From contig CAJNBP010000014.1 of the NCBI GenBank assembly GCA_905221035.1, forward strand, positions 1-38,817: a stretch of 38,817 nucleotides of DNA. Reading direction: 5' to 3'. The translations under genes were made by a program, and so were the position numbers. Below the pieces are notes generated by a model. It saw nothing but the letters and a program-made list of their open reading frames with translations, did no database searches and was not told the DNA's origin. The stretch's first letter is position 1. Each line of letters opens with the position of its first letter. Below are positions 24,001 to 32,771 of this stretch, piece after piece. This DNA is from a bacterium. Lineage in GTDB: Bacteria; Bacillota; Bacilli; Lactobacillales; Streptococcaceae.

Positions 24001-27000
24001 CAAGCTAGTCGTGAACGTTATAAAGAACAAGCAGATGGTTCTTGGATTCGTAGAGCCTTTAATGGTAAAGGGGTAGCGATTGTTAAATCGACTGATCAAG
24101 CAGGTAAATTTACCCTCACAGCTTATTCGGGATTGTTGAAATCAGATCAAGTTACAGTTTTCACAGGTAAGTCAGACCAGTCAGAAAAAACTGTTTTAGG
24201 AACAGAAATACCAAAAGTTCGGACAGTTTTAGGTCAAAAACTTAAAATGCCTCAGACAGTGCCATTTGTCTATAGTGATGGTAGTCGTGAAAAACGACCT
24301 GTAACCTGGTCTCAAGCAGATGTCAGTCAAGCTGGAATTGTAACTGTAAAAGGTATGTCTGATGGGCGTGAAGTTGAGGCTCGTGTTGAAGTTCTTACAA
24401 TTGCGAATGAACTTCCAGCTGTTAAACGCATGGCACCTGGAACAGACTTGAGCTCTGTGGATAAACTTGTTTCACTTGTTTCATCAGATGGTCGTATTCA
24501 CAATTACGAAGTTGAAAATTGGGAAATTTCACCAGAAGATCAAGAGAAGTTGTCTACTCCAGGGGCACATATCCAGATGACTAGCCAATTGGGAGATAGA
24601 ACTATCCACGCTACTTTGATAGTTGATGATGGTAAGGAATTGGCTCAAGTTACACCAACTATAGCAGTAGGTGGTGAAAGTGTTACGGAACTTTCAAAAG
24701 AGCATCCTGTACATTATCATAAACTTTCTTATGGTGCAAAAATTCCAGAAGTCAGTGCGAGTGCTGAAAATGCCGATGTGAAGGTCGTTCAGGCAAATGA
24801 GTCAAATGGAATGCGTGCTAGTATCTATGTTCAACCTAAAGATGGTGGACAATTACAAACTTATGCAGTTCAGTTCCTTGTTGATTCTCCACAAATTGAA
24901 AGCTTGAGTCTCAGAGTGGATCAAGCTGCTAGTCTCAAAGAAGATCAAACTGTTAAAATGACAGTTTTAGCCCGTTATCAGGATGGAACTGAAGCTGTTT
25001 TACCAACCGATAAGGTGACTTTCTCAAGCCAAGGCGAGGGAGGGGTCTCTGTTAATAAGGGAATGCTAGAGTTGCATAAACCGGGAAGTCTCACTTTACA
25101 AGCTCAATATGAAGGTGCAAAAGGAGAACTTCCTCTAACGATTGCAGCAAATACTGAAGAGAAAGTTGTCCAGGCTATTCGTCCAGTTAACCTTGTGACA
25201 GATTTGCACCAAACACCAAATCTTCCATCTACAGTGACAGTTGAGTACGATAAAGGATTTCCAAAAGTTCATAAGGTGGTTTGGGATACGATTCCATCTG
25301 AAAAATTAAATCACTATCATACTTTCGAAGTTCTTGGTAAGGTTGAAGGATTGAATCAAGAAGCGCGTGCGACAGTATCAGTAGAAGGAATTGTAAAAGT
25401 TGAAGATGTGAGCATCACAACACCAATTGCTGAAGCACCAAGCTTACCAGAGAGTGTCCGTACTTATTATTCAAACGGCCAAGTATCTTCAGCTAAGGTG
25501 GCTTGGGATACTATTGATGCAAGCCAGTATGCAAAAGAGGGAATCTTTACTGTAACAGGCCATGTGGAAGGAACACAGCTGACAACGAAATTACATGTTC
25601 GTGTATCCAATCAAACAGAAATCGGCAATAATATTTCAGATCAATGGACAGGTTCAGAATTACCACTTGCTTTTGCATCAGATTCTCATTCTTATGACCC
25701 AGTATCTAATGTAAATGATAAAGTGATTTCTTACGGTGATCAGCCTGCAAATCGTTGGTCAAACTGGAAACGTTCTGAAGAAGCTTCAGTAGGGGTACTC
25801 TTTGGAGATTCAGGTATTTTGACAAAACGTTCGGTAGATAACTTGAATGTAGCCTTTTATGAAGATAGTGGTGTAGGTGCTCCAAAATCTTACGTCATTG
25901 AGTATTATGTTGGTGAAAAAGCTCCAACTGCACCGAAGAATCCTGGTTATGTAGAGGGTGAAAACCACGTATTTAATGACAGTAAAAATTGGAAACCAGT
26001 TACAAATCTTAAGGCTCCAGATCAGTTAAAAGCTGGAGAAATGAATCATTTCAGTTTTGACAAGGTAGACACCTACGCTGTACGTATTCGCATGACCAGA
26101 GCTGATGATAAACTTGGAACATCCATTACAGAATTACAAGTTTTCTCTAAAAAGGTAGCACCAGCTAAAGAGGCAACTACTAAGATTAAGGTGGCTGGAA
26201 AAGATCTTCCTCACTTTAATCCAGACTTAACAGATTACTATTTAGACTATAGTGATGGAAAAATTCCAGAAGTAACAGCTAGTATCACAAATAATGGACT
26301 GGCTACAGTAGTTCCTAGTGTGAAAGAAGGCGATCCTGTCCGTGTTATTGTGAAAGCAGAAAATGGCGATATTCTTGGAGAATACAACCTTCACTTTACA
26401 AAAGATAAAGATTTGTTGGCTCGTAAACCAATTGCTGCTGCTAAACAGTCTCAATTGTTGCAACTGGGTCAACCTTTGGAATTGCCAAATAAGGTTCCTG
26501 TTTATTTCGCAGGTAAGAGCGGTTATGACGTAAAAGATTTGGCAGTTGAATGGGAAACAGTTCCTGCTTCTACCCTAAGCAAGGCTGGAGAATATACAAT
26601 TAAAGGCCATGTAGTTGGTAGTGAAGTCCCAGTAGAATTATCTGTTCGAGTAACGGACAAGGTCGGTAGATCACTTTCTGATAATCCAGATTATCTTGCT
26701 ACTCATAGTCAGGCTTTTGCTTCAGCCACTAATGATTTGGATGACAATTCGAATGACCGTGTAGATTATCTAAATGATAACGACCGAAATCAAGACAACC
26801 GTTGGACAAACTGGTCCGCTAATCCATCCGCTAATCCAGAAGTATCAGTTGGTGTTATCTTTAAAAAGAATGGTAAAATTGTGGATAGAAAGGTTTCACA
26901 AGCTAAACTAAACTTCTTTGCAGATAGTGGAACAGATGCCCCAGCTAAACTTGTCTTGGAACGATATATTGGTCCTGACTTTGATGTTCCGGTTTACTAT

Positions 27001-28305
27001 TCAAACTATAGCTATGAAGCAAATCATCCATTTAATAACCCTGATAATTGGGAACTTGTTCCTTATTATGCAGATAAAGAAATTCAAGCTGGAAATGAGA
27101 TCAATGTGACCTTTAAACCTGTGACTACCAAAGCTATGAGATGGCGCATGGATAGAAAAGCAGATAAAAATGGGGTTGCTTTAACTGAATTAAGTTTCCG
27201 AGCACCAAGTGAGCTTGCAAAAGAGAGCACAGAGGGAAGAATTTTAGTAGATGGTAAGGAGCTTCCTGACTTCTCTGAAAATCGTTTCGATTATGAATTG
27301 ATTTATAAAGGGGAACGTCCAAAAATCACTGTAGAAGGGAAAGATCAAGTTACATCTACAATTGTGGATAGTGGAAAAGAAAATCTTCCTGTATTAGTCC
27401 GTCTGGTATCAGAGAGTGGTAAGAATGTCAAAGAATACCGAATTAAATTGACTAAGGAAAAAGTGATAGATGGAAAACTTGTAGCTCCTGCTCAATATGA
27501 CTTGCCTAGTCTTGAAGTGGTAGACAAAGAATTAAACTTCCAAACTCTTGAACAAAAAGACGATACTCTGCTTGAAGGAGAAGTTCGCCTATTGCAAGAA
27601 GGTAAAGTTGGTAAGGAACGTATCTATACAGAAGTAACGACTGATGGCAAGCACGAAGAAAAATCACGTGAGATTCTGGAAGAACCTGTAAATAGAATTC
27701 TGTTGGTAGGTACTAAGAAGAAAACAAGTAACATTGAGACACCTGCGGGTGGACATCAAGACAATGGTAGCAGTCAACCTACGGAACAAAAACCAGGAGC
27801 AAATCCGAATCCAAATATTGTCCTTCCAAATCCATCAAATAATGGTGTGACAAGTAACAGTTCAGATTTTAAAAATAATCTATCAGTTGCTTCGAACATT
27901 GTGATACAAACTCCTACTCAGGAAAGCAAAAAACCTGGCTGGGCCAAGGAAGATGGTAAATGGTATTATCGTCAACAAAATGGAGACTTGGCTAAGGGTT
28001 GGGTCAAAGATGGAGATACTTGGTATTACTTTGATCAAACAGGAAAAATGGAAACTGGCTGGATTAAAGACCAATCAGGTACATGGTATTACTTGAATCA
28101 ATCAGGGGCTATGTCATCTAATGAGTGGATTTTGGACCAAGCTGGTAAGTGGTACTATGTTGATGCATCGGGTTCGATGAAGACAAGTCAATGGTTCCAA
28201 GTTGGAGACAAATGGTATTATGTTGATGAAAATGGAGCTCTTGCTGTCAATACAGTAACTCCGGATGGTTATCAAGTAAATGAAAACGGTGAGTGGGTCG
28301 GATAA
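21052..28305 (+). CDS. bgaA: BgaA-type surface beta-galactosidase with choline-binding C-terminus
   Basis: A 2417-residue exoenzyme that removes terminal beta-1,4 galactose from host N-glycans. The start follows AGGAGG. A YSIRK-type signal peptide (Y12; mature from about 47) is followed by an acidic Glu/Lys linker to about 205. The GH2 domains are a sugar-binding jelly roll (about 207-360), an Ig-like domain, and a TIM barrel (about 490-800). The acid/base is E622 in SIGNEIGEADG and the nucleophile is E703 in IYGSETSSA; their spacing of 81 matches pneumococcal BgaA. Several Ig-like domains and two carbohydrate-binding-like modules (about 1527-1700 and 1874-2055, each with an NRW-x-NW motif) follow. 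Pneumococcal BgaA ends in LPXTG; this one ends in five choline-binding repeats (about 2296-2417), so it should be held on choline-teichoic acid. Confidence 0.95.
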   Translation: MQKGNWNKKRVYSIRKFSVGACSVLIGTCALLLGASLSQASSVYANENTEEIVSTNRTEHQPENKEATGLSSEHKAEGVTTEKASEKPVKAENVSLKENADGSDATVKPQAEQPLVSAANNQAVPSEEGKAEVENKTEEANKLEDSKKLEETNKTEVTDKSEDKNKSEDKKKSEETNKAESQDRSVSKDKQEFKSATNEVVDKLIEDRNISFNQNWHFKLNANANEAVKPDADITSWKKMDLPHDWSIHFDFDHDSPAQNEGGQLNGGDGWYRKTFKLDEKDLNKDVRVTFDGVYMDSQVFVNGQLVGHYPNGYNQFSYDISNYLHKDGRENVISVHAVNKQPSSRWYSGSGIYRDVSLQVTDKIHVEKNGTTILTPKLESQQGGKVETQVSSKIVNTDNKDHEIVAEYQIFERGGKAVTELVRTESKTLKAKETLHLDSALEVEKPKLWTVSSDKPALYEMVTRVYKDGQLVDAKKDLFGYRYYNWTPDQGFSLNGEHIKFHGVSLHHDHGALGAEENYKAEYRRLKQMKEMGVNSIRTTHNPASPQTLQIAAELGLLVQEEAFDTWYGGKKPYDYGRFFEKDATHPEARKGEKWSDYDLRTMVERDKNNPAVVMWSIGNEIGEADGKAHSLATVKRLVKVVKSVDKTRYVTMGADKFRFGDGTGDHEKIADELDAVGLNYSEENYQTLHAKHPKWLIYGSETSSATRTRGSYFHPESEWVGSNQYWRNYEQSDYGNDRVGWGKTATASWTFDRDHPGYAGQFIWTGTDYIGEPTPWHNQNSTPVKSSYFGIVDTAGIPKNDYYLYQSQWVSAKKKPMVHLLPHWNWEKTELADNVADAENRIPVRAYSNAASVELFLNNESLGLKKFNKKQTSDGRTYQEGENPQELYLEWKVAYKPGTLEAVARDESGKEIARDKIVTAGEPAGVRLVKEENAIAADGKDLTYIYYEIVDSKGNVVPTANNLVHFQLHGQGQLVGVDNGEQASRERYKEQADGSWIRRAFNGKGVAIVKSTDQAGKFTLTAYSGLLKSDQVTVFTGKSDQSEKTVLGTEIPKVRTVLGQKLKMPQTVPFVYSDGSREKRPVTWSQADVSQAGIVTVKGMSDGREVEARVEVLTIANELPAVKRMAPGTDLSSVDKLVSLVSSDGRIHNYEVENWEISPEDQEKLSTPGAHIQMTSQLGDRTIHATLIVDDGKELAQVTPTIAVGGESVTELSKEHPVHYHKLSYGAKIPEVSASAENADVKVVQANESNGMRASIYVQPKDGGQLQTYAVQFLVDSPQIESLSLRVDQAASLKEDQTVKMTVLARYQDGTEAVLPTDKVTFSSQGEGGVSVNKGMLELHKPGSLTLQAQYEGAKGELPLTIAANTEEKVVQAIRPVNLVTDLHQTPNLPSTVTVEYDKGFPKVHKVVWDTIPSEKLNHYHTFEVLGKVEGLNQEARATVSVEGIVKVEDVSITTPIAEAPSLPESVRTYYSNGQVSSAKVAWDTIDASQYAKEGIFTVTGHVEGTQLTTKLHVRVSNQTEIGNNISDQWTGSELPLAFASDSHSYDPVSNVNDKVISYGDQPANRWSNWKRSEEASVGVLFGDSGILTKRSVDNLNVAFYEDSGVGAPKSYVIEYYVGEKAPTAPKNPGYVEGENHVFNDSKNWKPVTNLKAPDQLKAGEMNHFSFDKVDTYAVRIRMTRADDKLGTSITELQVFSKKVAPAKEATTKIKVAGKDLPHFNPDLTDYYLDYSDGKIPEVTASITNNGLATVVPSVKEGDPVRVIVKAENGDILGEYNLHFTKDKDLLARKPIAAAKQSQLLQLGQPLELPNKVPVYFAGKSGYDVKDLAVEWETVPASTLSKAGEYTIKGHVVGSEVPVELSVRVTDKVGRSLSDNPDYLATHSQAFASATNDLDDNSNDRVDYLNDNDRNQDNRWTNWSANPSANPEVSVGVIFKKNGKIVDRKVSQAKLNFFADSGTDAPAKLVLERYIGPDFDVPVYYSNYSYEANHPFNNPDNWELVPYYADKEIQAGNEINVTFKPVTTKAMRWRMDRKADKNGVALTELSFRAPSELAKESTEGRILVDGKELPDFSENRFDYELIYKGERPKITVEGKDQVTSTIVDSGKENLPVLVRLVSESGKNVKEYRIKLTKEKVIDGKLVAPAQYDLPSLEVVDKELNFQTLEQKDDTLLEGEVRLLQEGKVGKERIYTEVTTDGKHEEKSREILEEPVNRILLVGTKKKTSNIETPAGGHQDNGSSQPTEQKPGANPNPNIVLPNPSNNGVTSNSSDFKNNLSVASNIVIQTPTQESKKPGWAKEDGKWYYRQQNGDLAKGWVKDGDTWYYFDQTGKMETGWIKDQSGTWYYLNQSGAMSSNEWILDQAGKWYYVDASGSMKTSQWFQVGDKWYYVDENGALAVNTVTPDGYQVNENGEWVG
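27937..28302 (+). repeat. Five choline-binding (CW_binding_1) repeats
   Basis: About 20-residue units with the W-x-K-D-G-x-WYY-x-x-x-x-G-x-M/L-x-x pattern. Examples are WVKDGDTWYYFDQTGKMETG and the tail NENGEWVG. They bind phosphocholine on teichoic acids, a decoration restricted largely to mitis-group streptococci. Confidence 0.95.
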
Positions 28306-28421
28306 GATTGATTTGAGGAATGTAACTTTCTCATTAAGATTTATTCTGTGCAGTGTCCCCAAGTGAAACAAGAGAAGTCTCGCTTGGGAACTATCTACTC
28401 GAACGATTTTTAAACCAGAAA

Positions 28422-28466
28422 AAAGGATTTAACCCATGTCGAAAGGGTTAAATCCTTTATTTTTTA
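28422..28466. terminator. Bidirectional terminator between bgaA and the DUF3397 gene
   Basis: AAAGGATTTAACCC and GGGTTAAATCCTTT form a perfect 14-bp stem, with T-rich tracts on both sides. It serves bgaA (+) and the convergent minus-strand gene. Confidence 0.92.
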
Positions 28467-28485
28467 TGTCTTATATAAGATTTAA

Positions 28486-28827
28486 CTAGAGAGCCATTAA
28501 TTCAACAATCATCTCAATATACATGACAAGGGTCAATAAGAATCCTGCACGCCAGAAGAATTTGATGAATTTAGGATAGTAAAAGCTACGTTTTTTCAAA
28601 AGAAAGAAAAAAACGAGGATAATGGCTAGGAGTGAGAGGGCTAGGCCAAGTCTAGGAAGAAAATTATGGGTAAAGGTTTTAGCTGTGATTAGGTAGTACT
28701 CAAATACCAAGACTGGAAAAGCCAAATCCGCAAAGTTTCGTCCTAGTTTTTTTAATCTAAAAAGTTTGGTTATGATAATGCAGACGACTAAGGTCAGTAT
28801 CAATAATAAAATAGATGCTAATTTCAT
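28486..28827 (-). CDS. DUF3397-family membrane protein
   Basis: A 113-residue protein starting MKLASILLL, with four membrane helices and a basic KLFRLKKLGRN segment after the first. In-frame ATGs at 28836 and 28842 exist, but the -10 element at 28843-28848 abuts them, so the internal ATG is preferred. It has no Shine-Dalgarno sequence, so it may be translated from a very short leader. Function unknown. It diverges from the mnmL operon. Confidence 0.75.
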   Translation of the reverse strand: MKLASILLLILTLVVCIIITKLFRLKKLGRNFADLAFPVLVFEYYLITAKTFTHNFLPRLGLALSLLAIILVFFFLLKKRSFYYPKFIKFFWRAGFLLTLVMYIEMIVELMAL

Positions 28828-28842
28828 TAAAATCATACCCAT

Positions 28843-28851
28843 ATTGTATCA
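28843..28851 (-). promoter_or_regulatory. Extended -10 promoter of the DUF3397 gene
   Basis: On the minus strand TGATACAAT is a TGN-extended -10 that ends directly at the first in-frame ATG. There is no clear -35. Confidence 0.5.
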
Positions 28852-28906
28852 TAAAAAATCGCTAAAGGAAATGAGAAACAGAGGAATTTATAGGAAAGTC
28901 AGGCTT

Positions 28907-28935
28907 TTGAGATTGTGGGTGATTTTTGTTATAAT
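28907..28935 (+). promoter_or_regulatory. Promoter of the mnmL-mnmM operon
   Basis: TTGAGA (28907-28912) and TATAAT (28930-28935) with a 17-bp spacer. Transcription would start at about 28942, at or next to the ATG at 28943, so the first gene may be leaderless. Confidence 0.7.
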
Positions 28936-28942
28936 GAAAGTT

Positions 28943-29890
28943 ATGAAATCTTATAACACCTTGAATGATTATTATCGAAAACTTTTTGGAGAAAAGACTT
29001 TTAAAGTCCCTATTGATGCGGGATTTGACTGTCCCAATCGTGATGGAACTGTGGCTCATGGGGGCTGTACTTTTTGTACGGTTTCTGGTTCTGGAGATGC
29101 TATCGTAGCACCGGATGCCCCTATCCGTGAGCAATTTTATAAGGAAATTGACTTTATGCACCGCAAGTGGCCAGATGTCCAGAAGTATCTGGTTTATTTT
29201 CAAAATTTTACCAACACCCATGAAAAGGTGGAAGTCATCCGAGAGCGCTATGAGCAGGCTATCAACGAGCCAGGTGTAGTAGGAATCAATATTGGAACAC
29301 GCCCAGACTGTTTACCAGACGAAACCATCGAATATTTGGCTGAATTATCGGAGCGCATGCATGTGACGGTTGAATTGGGCTTGCAGACTACTTATGAAGC
29401 AACCTCTGACCTGATTAACCGTGCCCATTCCTATGAATTGTACGTGGAAACGGTCAAGCGTTTGAGAAAGTATCCCAAGATTGAGATTGTTTCACATCTG
29501 ATCAATGGACTTCCTGGTGAAACCCATGAGATGATGGTTGAAAATGTCCGTCGCTGTGTTACGGATAACGATATTCAAGGAATTAAACTGCACTTGCTTC
29601 ACCTTATGACAAATACGCGTATGCAACGGGACTACCATGAGGGACGTTTGCAATTGATGAGTCAGGACGAATATGTCAAGGTCATCTGTGACCAATTGGA
29701 AATCATTCCCAAGCATATCGTCATCCACCGAATCACGGGAGATGCACCTAGAGAAATGCTGATTGGTCCTATGTGGAGCCTCAATAAATGGGAAGTGCTA
29801 AATGCTATTGAAACAGAAATGCGACGTCGTGGAAGCGTTCAAGGATGTAAGGCTGTAAAACAGGAGTTTAATAATGAAAAGACCACTTGA
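28943..29890 (+). CDS. mnmL: Radical SAM protein of the TIGR01212/YtqA family (MnmL)
   Basis: A 315-residue radical SAM enzyme. Cysteines C30, C42 and C45 form the family's unusual long-spaced iron-sulfur motif (DCPNRDG...GGCTFC). INIGTRPDCL and VELGLQT are further family segments. The homologue YtqA, now called MnmL, acts with MnmM in Gram-positive bacteria to make mnm5s2U at tRNA position 34 (recent literature, from memory). The next gene is the MnmM homologue and overlaps by 17 bases. The ATG at 28934 lies within the -10 box, so 28943 is the earliest workable start. Confidence 0.85.
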   Translation: MKSYNTLNDYYRKLFGEKTFKVPIDAGFDCPNRDGTVAHGGCTFCTVSGSGDAIVAPDAPIREQFYKEIDFMHRKWPDVQKYLVYFQNFTNTHEKVEVIRERYEQAINEPGVVGINIGTRPDCLPDETIEYLAELSERMHVTVELGLQTTYEATSDLINRAHSYELYVETVKRLRKYPKIEIVSHLINGLPGETHEMMVENVRRCVTDNDIQGIKLHLLHLMTNTRMQRDYHEGRLQLMSQDEYVKVICDQLEIIPKHIVIHRITGDAPREMLIGPMWSLNKWEVLNAIETEMRRRGSVQGCKAVKQEFNNEKTT

Positions 29891-30431
29891 AATGGCACAT
29901 GATTTTTTGGCTGAGGTTGTAACTCAGGACGATATCGTAGTGGATGCGACTATGGGAAATGGCCACGATACCCTTTTTTTATCTAAGCTAGCCAAGCAAG
30001 TCTATGCCTTTGATATTCAGGAACAAGCCTTGGAAAAGACCATAGAACGTTTGAACCAGGCTGGAATGACAAATGCCCAGTTGATTTTTCAAGGTCATGA
30101 GACACTAGACCAGTTTGTGACAGAAGCCAAGGCAGGGATTTTTAATCTGGGTTATCTGCCGTCGGCCGATAAGTCCGTCATTACCAAGCCTCAGACAACC
30201 ATTGAAGCCTTAGAAAAGCTGTGTCATTTGCTTGTTAAAGGGGGACGGATTGCCATCATGATCTACTATGGTCATGAGGGAGGAGACCTCGAGAGGGACG
30301 CTGTCTTGGATTTTGTTAGCCAGTTGAACCAACAAGAGTATACAGCTGCTATTTACCGAACTTTAAATCAAGTCAACAACCCACCATTTTTAGTTATGAT
30401 TGAAAAATTAGAGAGATATAAACATGGATAA
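29874..30431 (+). CDS. mnmM: rRNA_methylase/YtqB-family SAM methyltransferase (MnmM)
   Basis: A 185-residue class I methyltransferase with the AdoMet motif DATMGNGHD (24-32), the acidic strand end AFDIQ, and the family motif FNLGYLPSADK. YtqB/MnmM methylates nm5s2U to mnm5s2U in tRNA (recent literature, from memory). It is preceded by AGGAG and overlaps both neighbours (17 and 8 bases), indicating tight coupling with mnmL. Confidence 0.85.
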   Translation: MKRPLEMAHDFLAEVVTQDDIVVDATMGNGHDTLFLSKLAKQVYAFDIQEQALEKTIERLNQAGMTNAQLIFQGHETLDQFVTEAKAGIFNLGYLPSADKSVITKPQTTIEALEKLCHLLVKGGRIAIMIYYGHEGGDLERDAVLDFVSQLNQQEYTAAIYRTLNQVNNPPFLVMIEKLERYKHG

Positions 30432-30678
30432 ACAATACCTACGTGAAAAGCTGGATGCTATGCGCCAGAATTTTGTTGAATCAACCCACCACGAACGTGC
30501 GGTGGGGGTGTTAGACCAAGCGCATATGAGCAAAAAAATGCTGAAAATCAAGAAAAAATTAGTAGCTCTTGAAATGGAACGGTGCCAGCGAAAAATTGAG
30601 CACAAAGATTGTTCTAAGATTGATCAAAAGATTAAAGAGCAGAAGGAGATATTTGAATCCTGTTGTAAAAAAGATTAA
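30424..30678 (+). CDS. Small conserved hypothetical protein, 84 residues
   Basis: A highly charged, mostly helical protein (MDKQYLREKLDAMRQNF at the start) with a C-terminal CCKKD. It starts inside the end of mnmM and its stop overlaps the AAGGAGG of the next gene, so it is part of the operon. A coiled-coil is likely from the Lys/Glu/Gln pattern. No family recognised. Confidence 0.7.
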   Translation: MDKQYLREKLDAMRQNFVESTHHERAVGVLDQAHMSKKMLKIKKKLVALEMERCQRKIEHKDCSKIDQKIKEQKEIFESCCKKD

Positions 30679-30689
30679 GGAGGAAGTGT

Positions 30690-32744
30690 GTGGAATTACT
30701 GATTTACCTCATCCTATTTTTACTGGTTTTGATTGTCTCGAGTACAACCAATAAACTCCTACCCTTTTTGCCTCTCCCCTTGGTGCAAATTCTTTTGGGA
30801 ATCGTGATTGGTCTCTTTTTACCCAATACCGACTTTCACCTTAATACGGAGTTATTTTTGGCCTTAGTTATCGGGCCCTTGCTTTTCCGAGAGTCAGAGG
30901 AAGCGGATATTACGGCTATTTTAAAACACTGGCGAATCATTGTTTATCTCATATTTCCAGTGATTTTTATCTCGACCCTGAGTTTGGGTGGCTTGGCCCA
31001 TCTTCTTTGGTTCAGCCTTCCCTTAGCAGCTTGTTTGGCTGTTGGGGCAGCCCTTGGCCCTACGGACTTGGTGGCCTTTGCCTCTCTTTCGGAGCGTTTT
31101 AGCTTTCCTAAGCGCGTGTCCAATATCCTCAAAGGTGAAGGACTCTTGAATGATGCTTCTGGCTTGGTGGCTTTTCAGGTGGCCTTGGCCGCTTGGACAA
31201 CAGGAGCCTTTTCCCTTGGGCAAGCAGGTAGTTCGCTCATCTTTTCAATTCTAGGCGGTTTTTTGATTGGCTTTTTAACAGCCATGACCAATCGTTTCCT
31301 CCATACTTTTTTGTTAAGTGTGCGCGCAACGGATATTGCCAGCGAACTTTTATTAGAATTGAGTTTGCCTCTGGTGACCTTCTTCCTAGCAGAAGAAGTA
31401 CACGTTTCAGGGATTATTGCTGTTGTAGTTGCGGGGATTTTAAAGGCAAGTCGCTTTAAGAAAATTACGCTTCTCGAAGCCCAAGTGGATACGGTGACTG
31501 AGACAGTCTGGCATACAGTGACCTTTATGCTCAACGGTTCTGTCTTTGTAATTTTGGGAATAGAGTTGGAAATGATAGCAGAGCCTATCTTGACCAATCC
31601 AATCTATAATCCCTTACTCTTACTGGTATCTCTTGTTGCCCTTACCTTTGTCCTCTTTGCCATTCGTTTTGTCATGATCTATGGCTATTATGCCTACAGG
31701 ACTCGACGCCTCAATAAAAAATTGAATAAGTATATGAAGGATATGCTTCTCTTGACCTTCTCAGGTGTCAAGGGAACGGTGTCGATTGCTACGATTCTTC
31801 TGATACCAAGTGATTTAGAGCAGGAATATCCAATTTTACTTTTCCTTGTCGCAGGTGTCACGCTTGTCAGCTTTTTAACTGGCCTCGTGGTCTTGCCTCA
31901 TCTTTCTGACGAACAGGAAGAAAGCAAGGACTATCTCATGCATATCGCCATTTTGAATGAAGTGACGCTAGAGTTGGAAAAAGAGTTGGAAGACACCAAA
32001 AATAAACTTCCCCTCTATGCGGCTATTGACAATTATCATGGACGTATTGAGAATCTCATTCTGAGTCAAGAAAATAAGGGGGCTCAAGAAGACTGGGAGG
32101 CCTTGAAACTTCTTATCCTCAGTATTGAAAGTGATGGTCTGGAACAAGCCTACGAGGAAGGCAAGATGAGTGAACGTGCTTATCGGGTTTACCAACGTTA
32201 CTTGAAAAACATGGAACAAGGTATCAATCGCAAGTTTGCTTCACGTTTGACCTATTATTTCCTTGTTTCCTTGCGGATTCTACGTTTTCTCCTTCACGAA
32301 GTCTTTACCTTTGGCAAGACTTTCCGCAGTTGGAAAAATGAAGAATCACAGAAACTCAGAGCCCTTGACTATGACCAAATTGCAGAGCTCTATCTAGAAA
32401 ATACAGAGATGATTATCGAAAGTTTGGAGAACTTAAAAGGGGTTTATAAGAGTTCCTTGATTAGCTTCATGCAGGATTCTCGTCTCCGTGAAACAGCTAT
32501 CATCACCAGTGGTGCCTTTGTCGAACGGGTTATCAATCGTGTCAAACCTAACAATATCGATGAAATGCTGAGAGGCTATTATTTGGAGCGTAAATTGATT
32601 TTCGAATATGAAGAGAAACGATTGATTACGACCAAGTATGCCAAGAAATTACGGCAAAATGTGAATAACTTAGAGAACTATTCTCTCAAGGAAACTGCCA
32701 ATACCCTGCCTTATGATATGGTGGAATTGGTAAGAAGAAATTAA
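30690..32744 (+). CDS. CPA1-family cation:proton antiporter (NhaP-like)
   Basis: A 684-residue protein with a GTG start 5 bases after AAGGAGG. About 12 transmembrane helices occupy residues 1-410 and include GPTDLVAFA and GEGLLNDASGLVAF, the TD and ND motifs of Na+/H+ exchangers. A long cytosolic helical tail (about 415-684) may be regulatory. It exchanges Na+ or K+ for H+ across the membrane. It is the fourth gene of the mnmL operon; the link to tRNA modification is probably only positional. Confidence 0.9.
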   Translation: MELLIYLILFLLVLIVSSTTNKLLPFLPLPLVQILLGIVIGLFLPNTDFHLNTELFLALVIGPLLFRESEEADITAILKHWRIIVYLIFPVIFISTLSLGGLAHLLWFSLPLAACLAVGAALGPTDLVAFASLSERFSFPKRVSNILKGEGLLNDASGLVAFQVALAAWTTGAFSLGQAGSSLIFSILGGFLIGFLTAMTNRFLHTFLLSVRATDIASELLLELSLPLVTFFLAEEVHVSGIIAVVVAGILKASRFKKITLLEAQVDTVTETVWHTVTFMLNGSVFVILGIELEMIAEPILTNPIYNPLLLLVSLVALTFVLFAIRFVMIYGYYAYRTRRLNKKLNKYMKDMLLLTFSGVKGTVSIATILLIPSDLEQEYPILLFLVAGVTLVSFLTGLVVLPHLSDEQEESKDYLMHIAILNEVTLELEKELEDTKNKLPLYAAIDNYHGRIENLILSQENKGAQEDWEALKLLILSIESDGLEQAYEEGKMSERAYRVYQRYLKNMEQGINRKFASRLTYYFLVSLRILRFLLHEVFTFGKTFRSWKNEESQKLRALDYDQIAELYLENTEMIIESLENLKGVYKSSLISFMQDSRLRETAIITSGAFVERVINRVKPNNIDEMLRGYYLERKLIFEYEEKRLITTKYAKKLRQNVNNLENYSLKETANTLPYDMVELVRRN

Positions 32745-32771
32745 TCAAGATTGTAAGTGAAGGAGTGTGAC

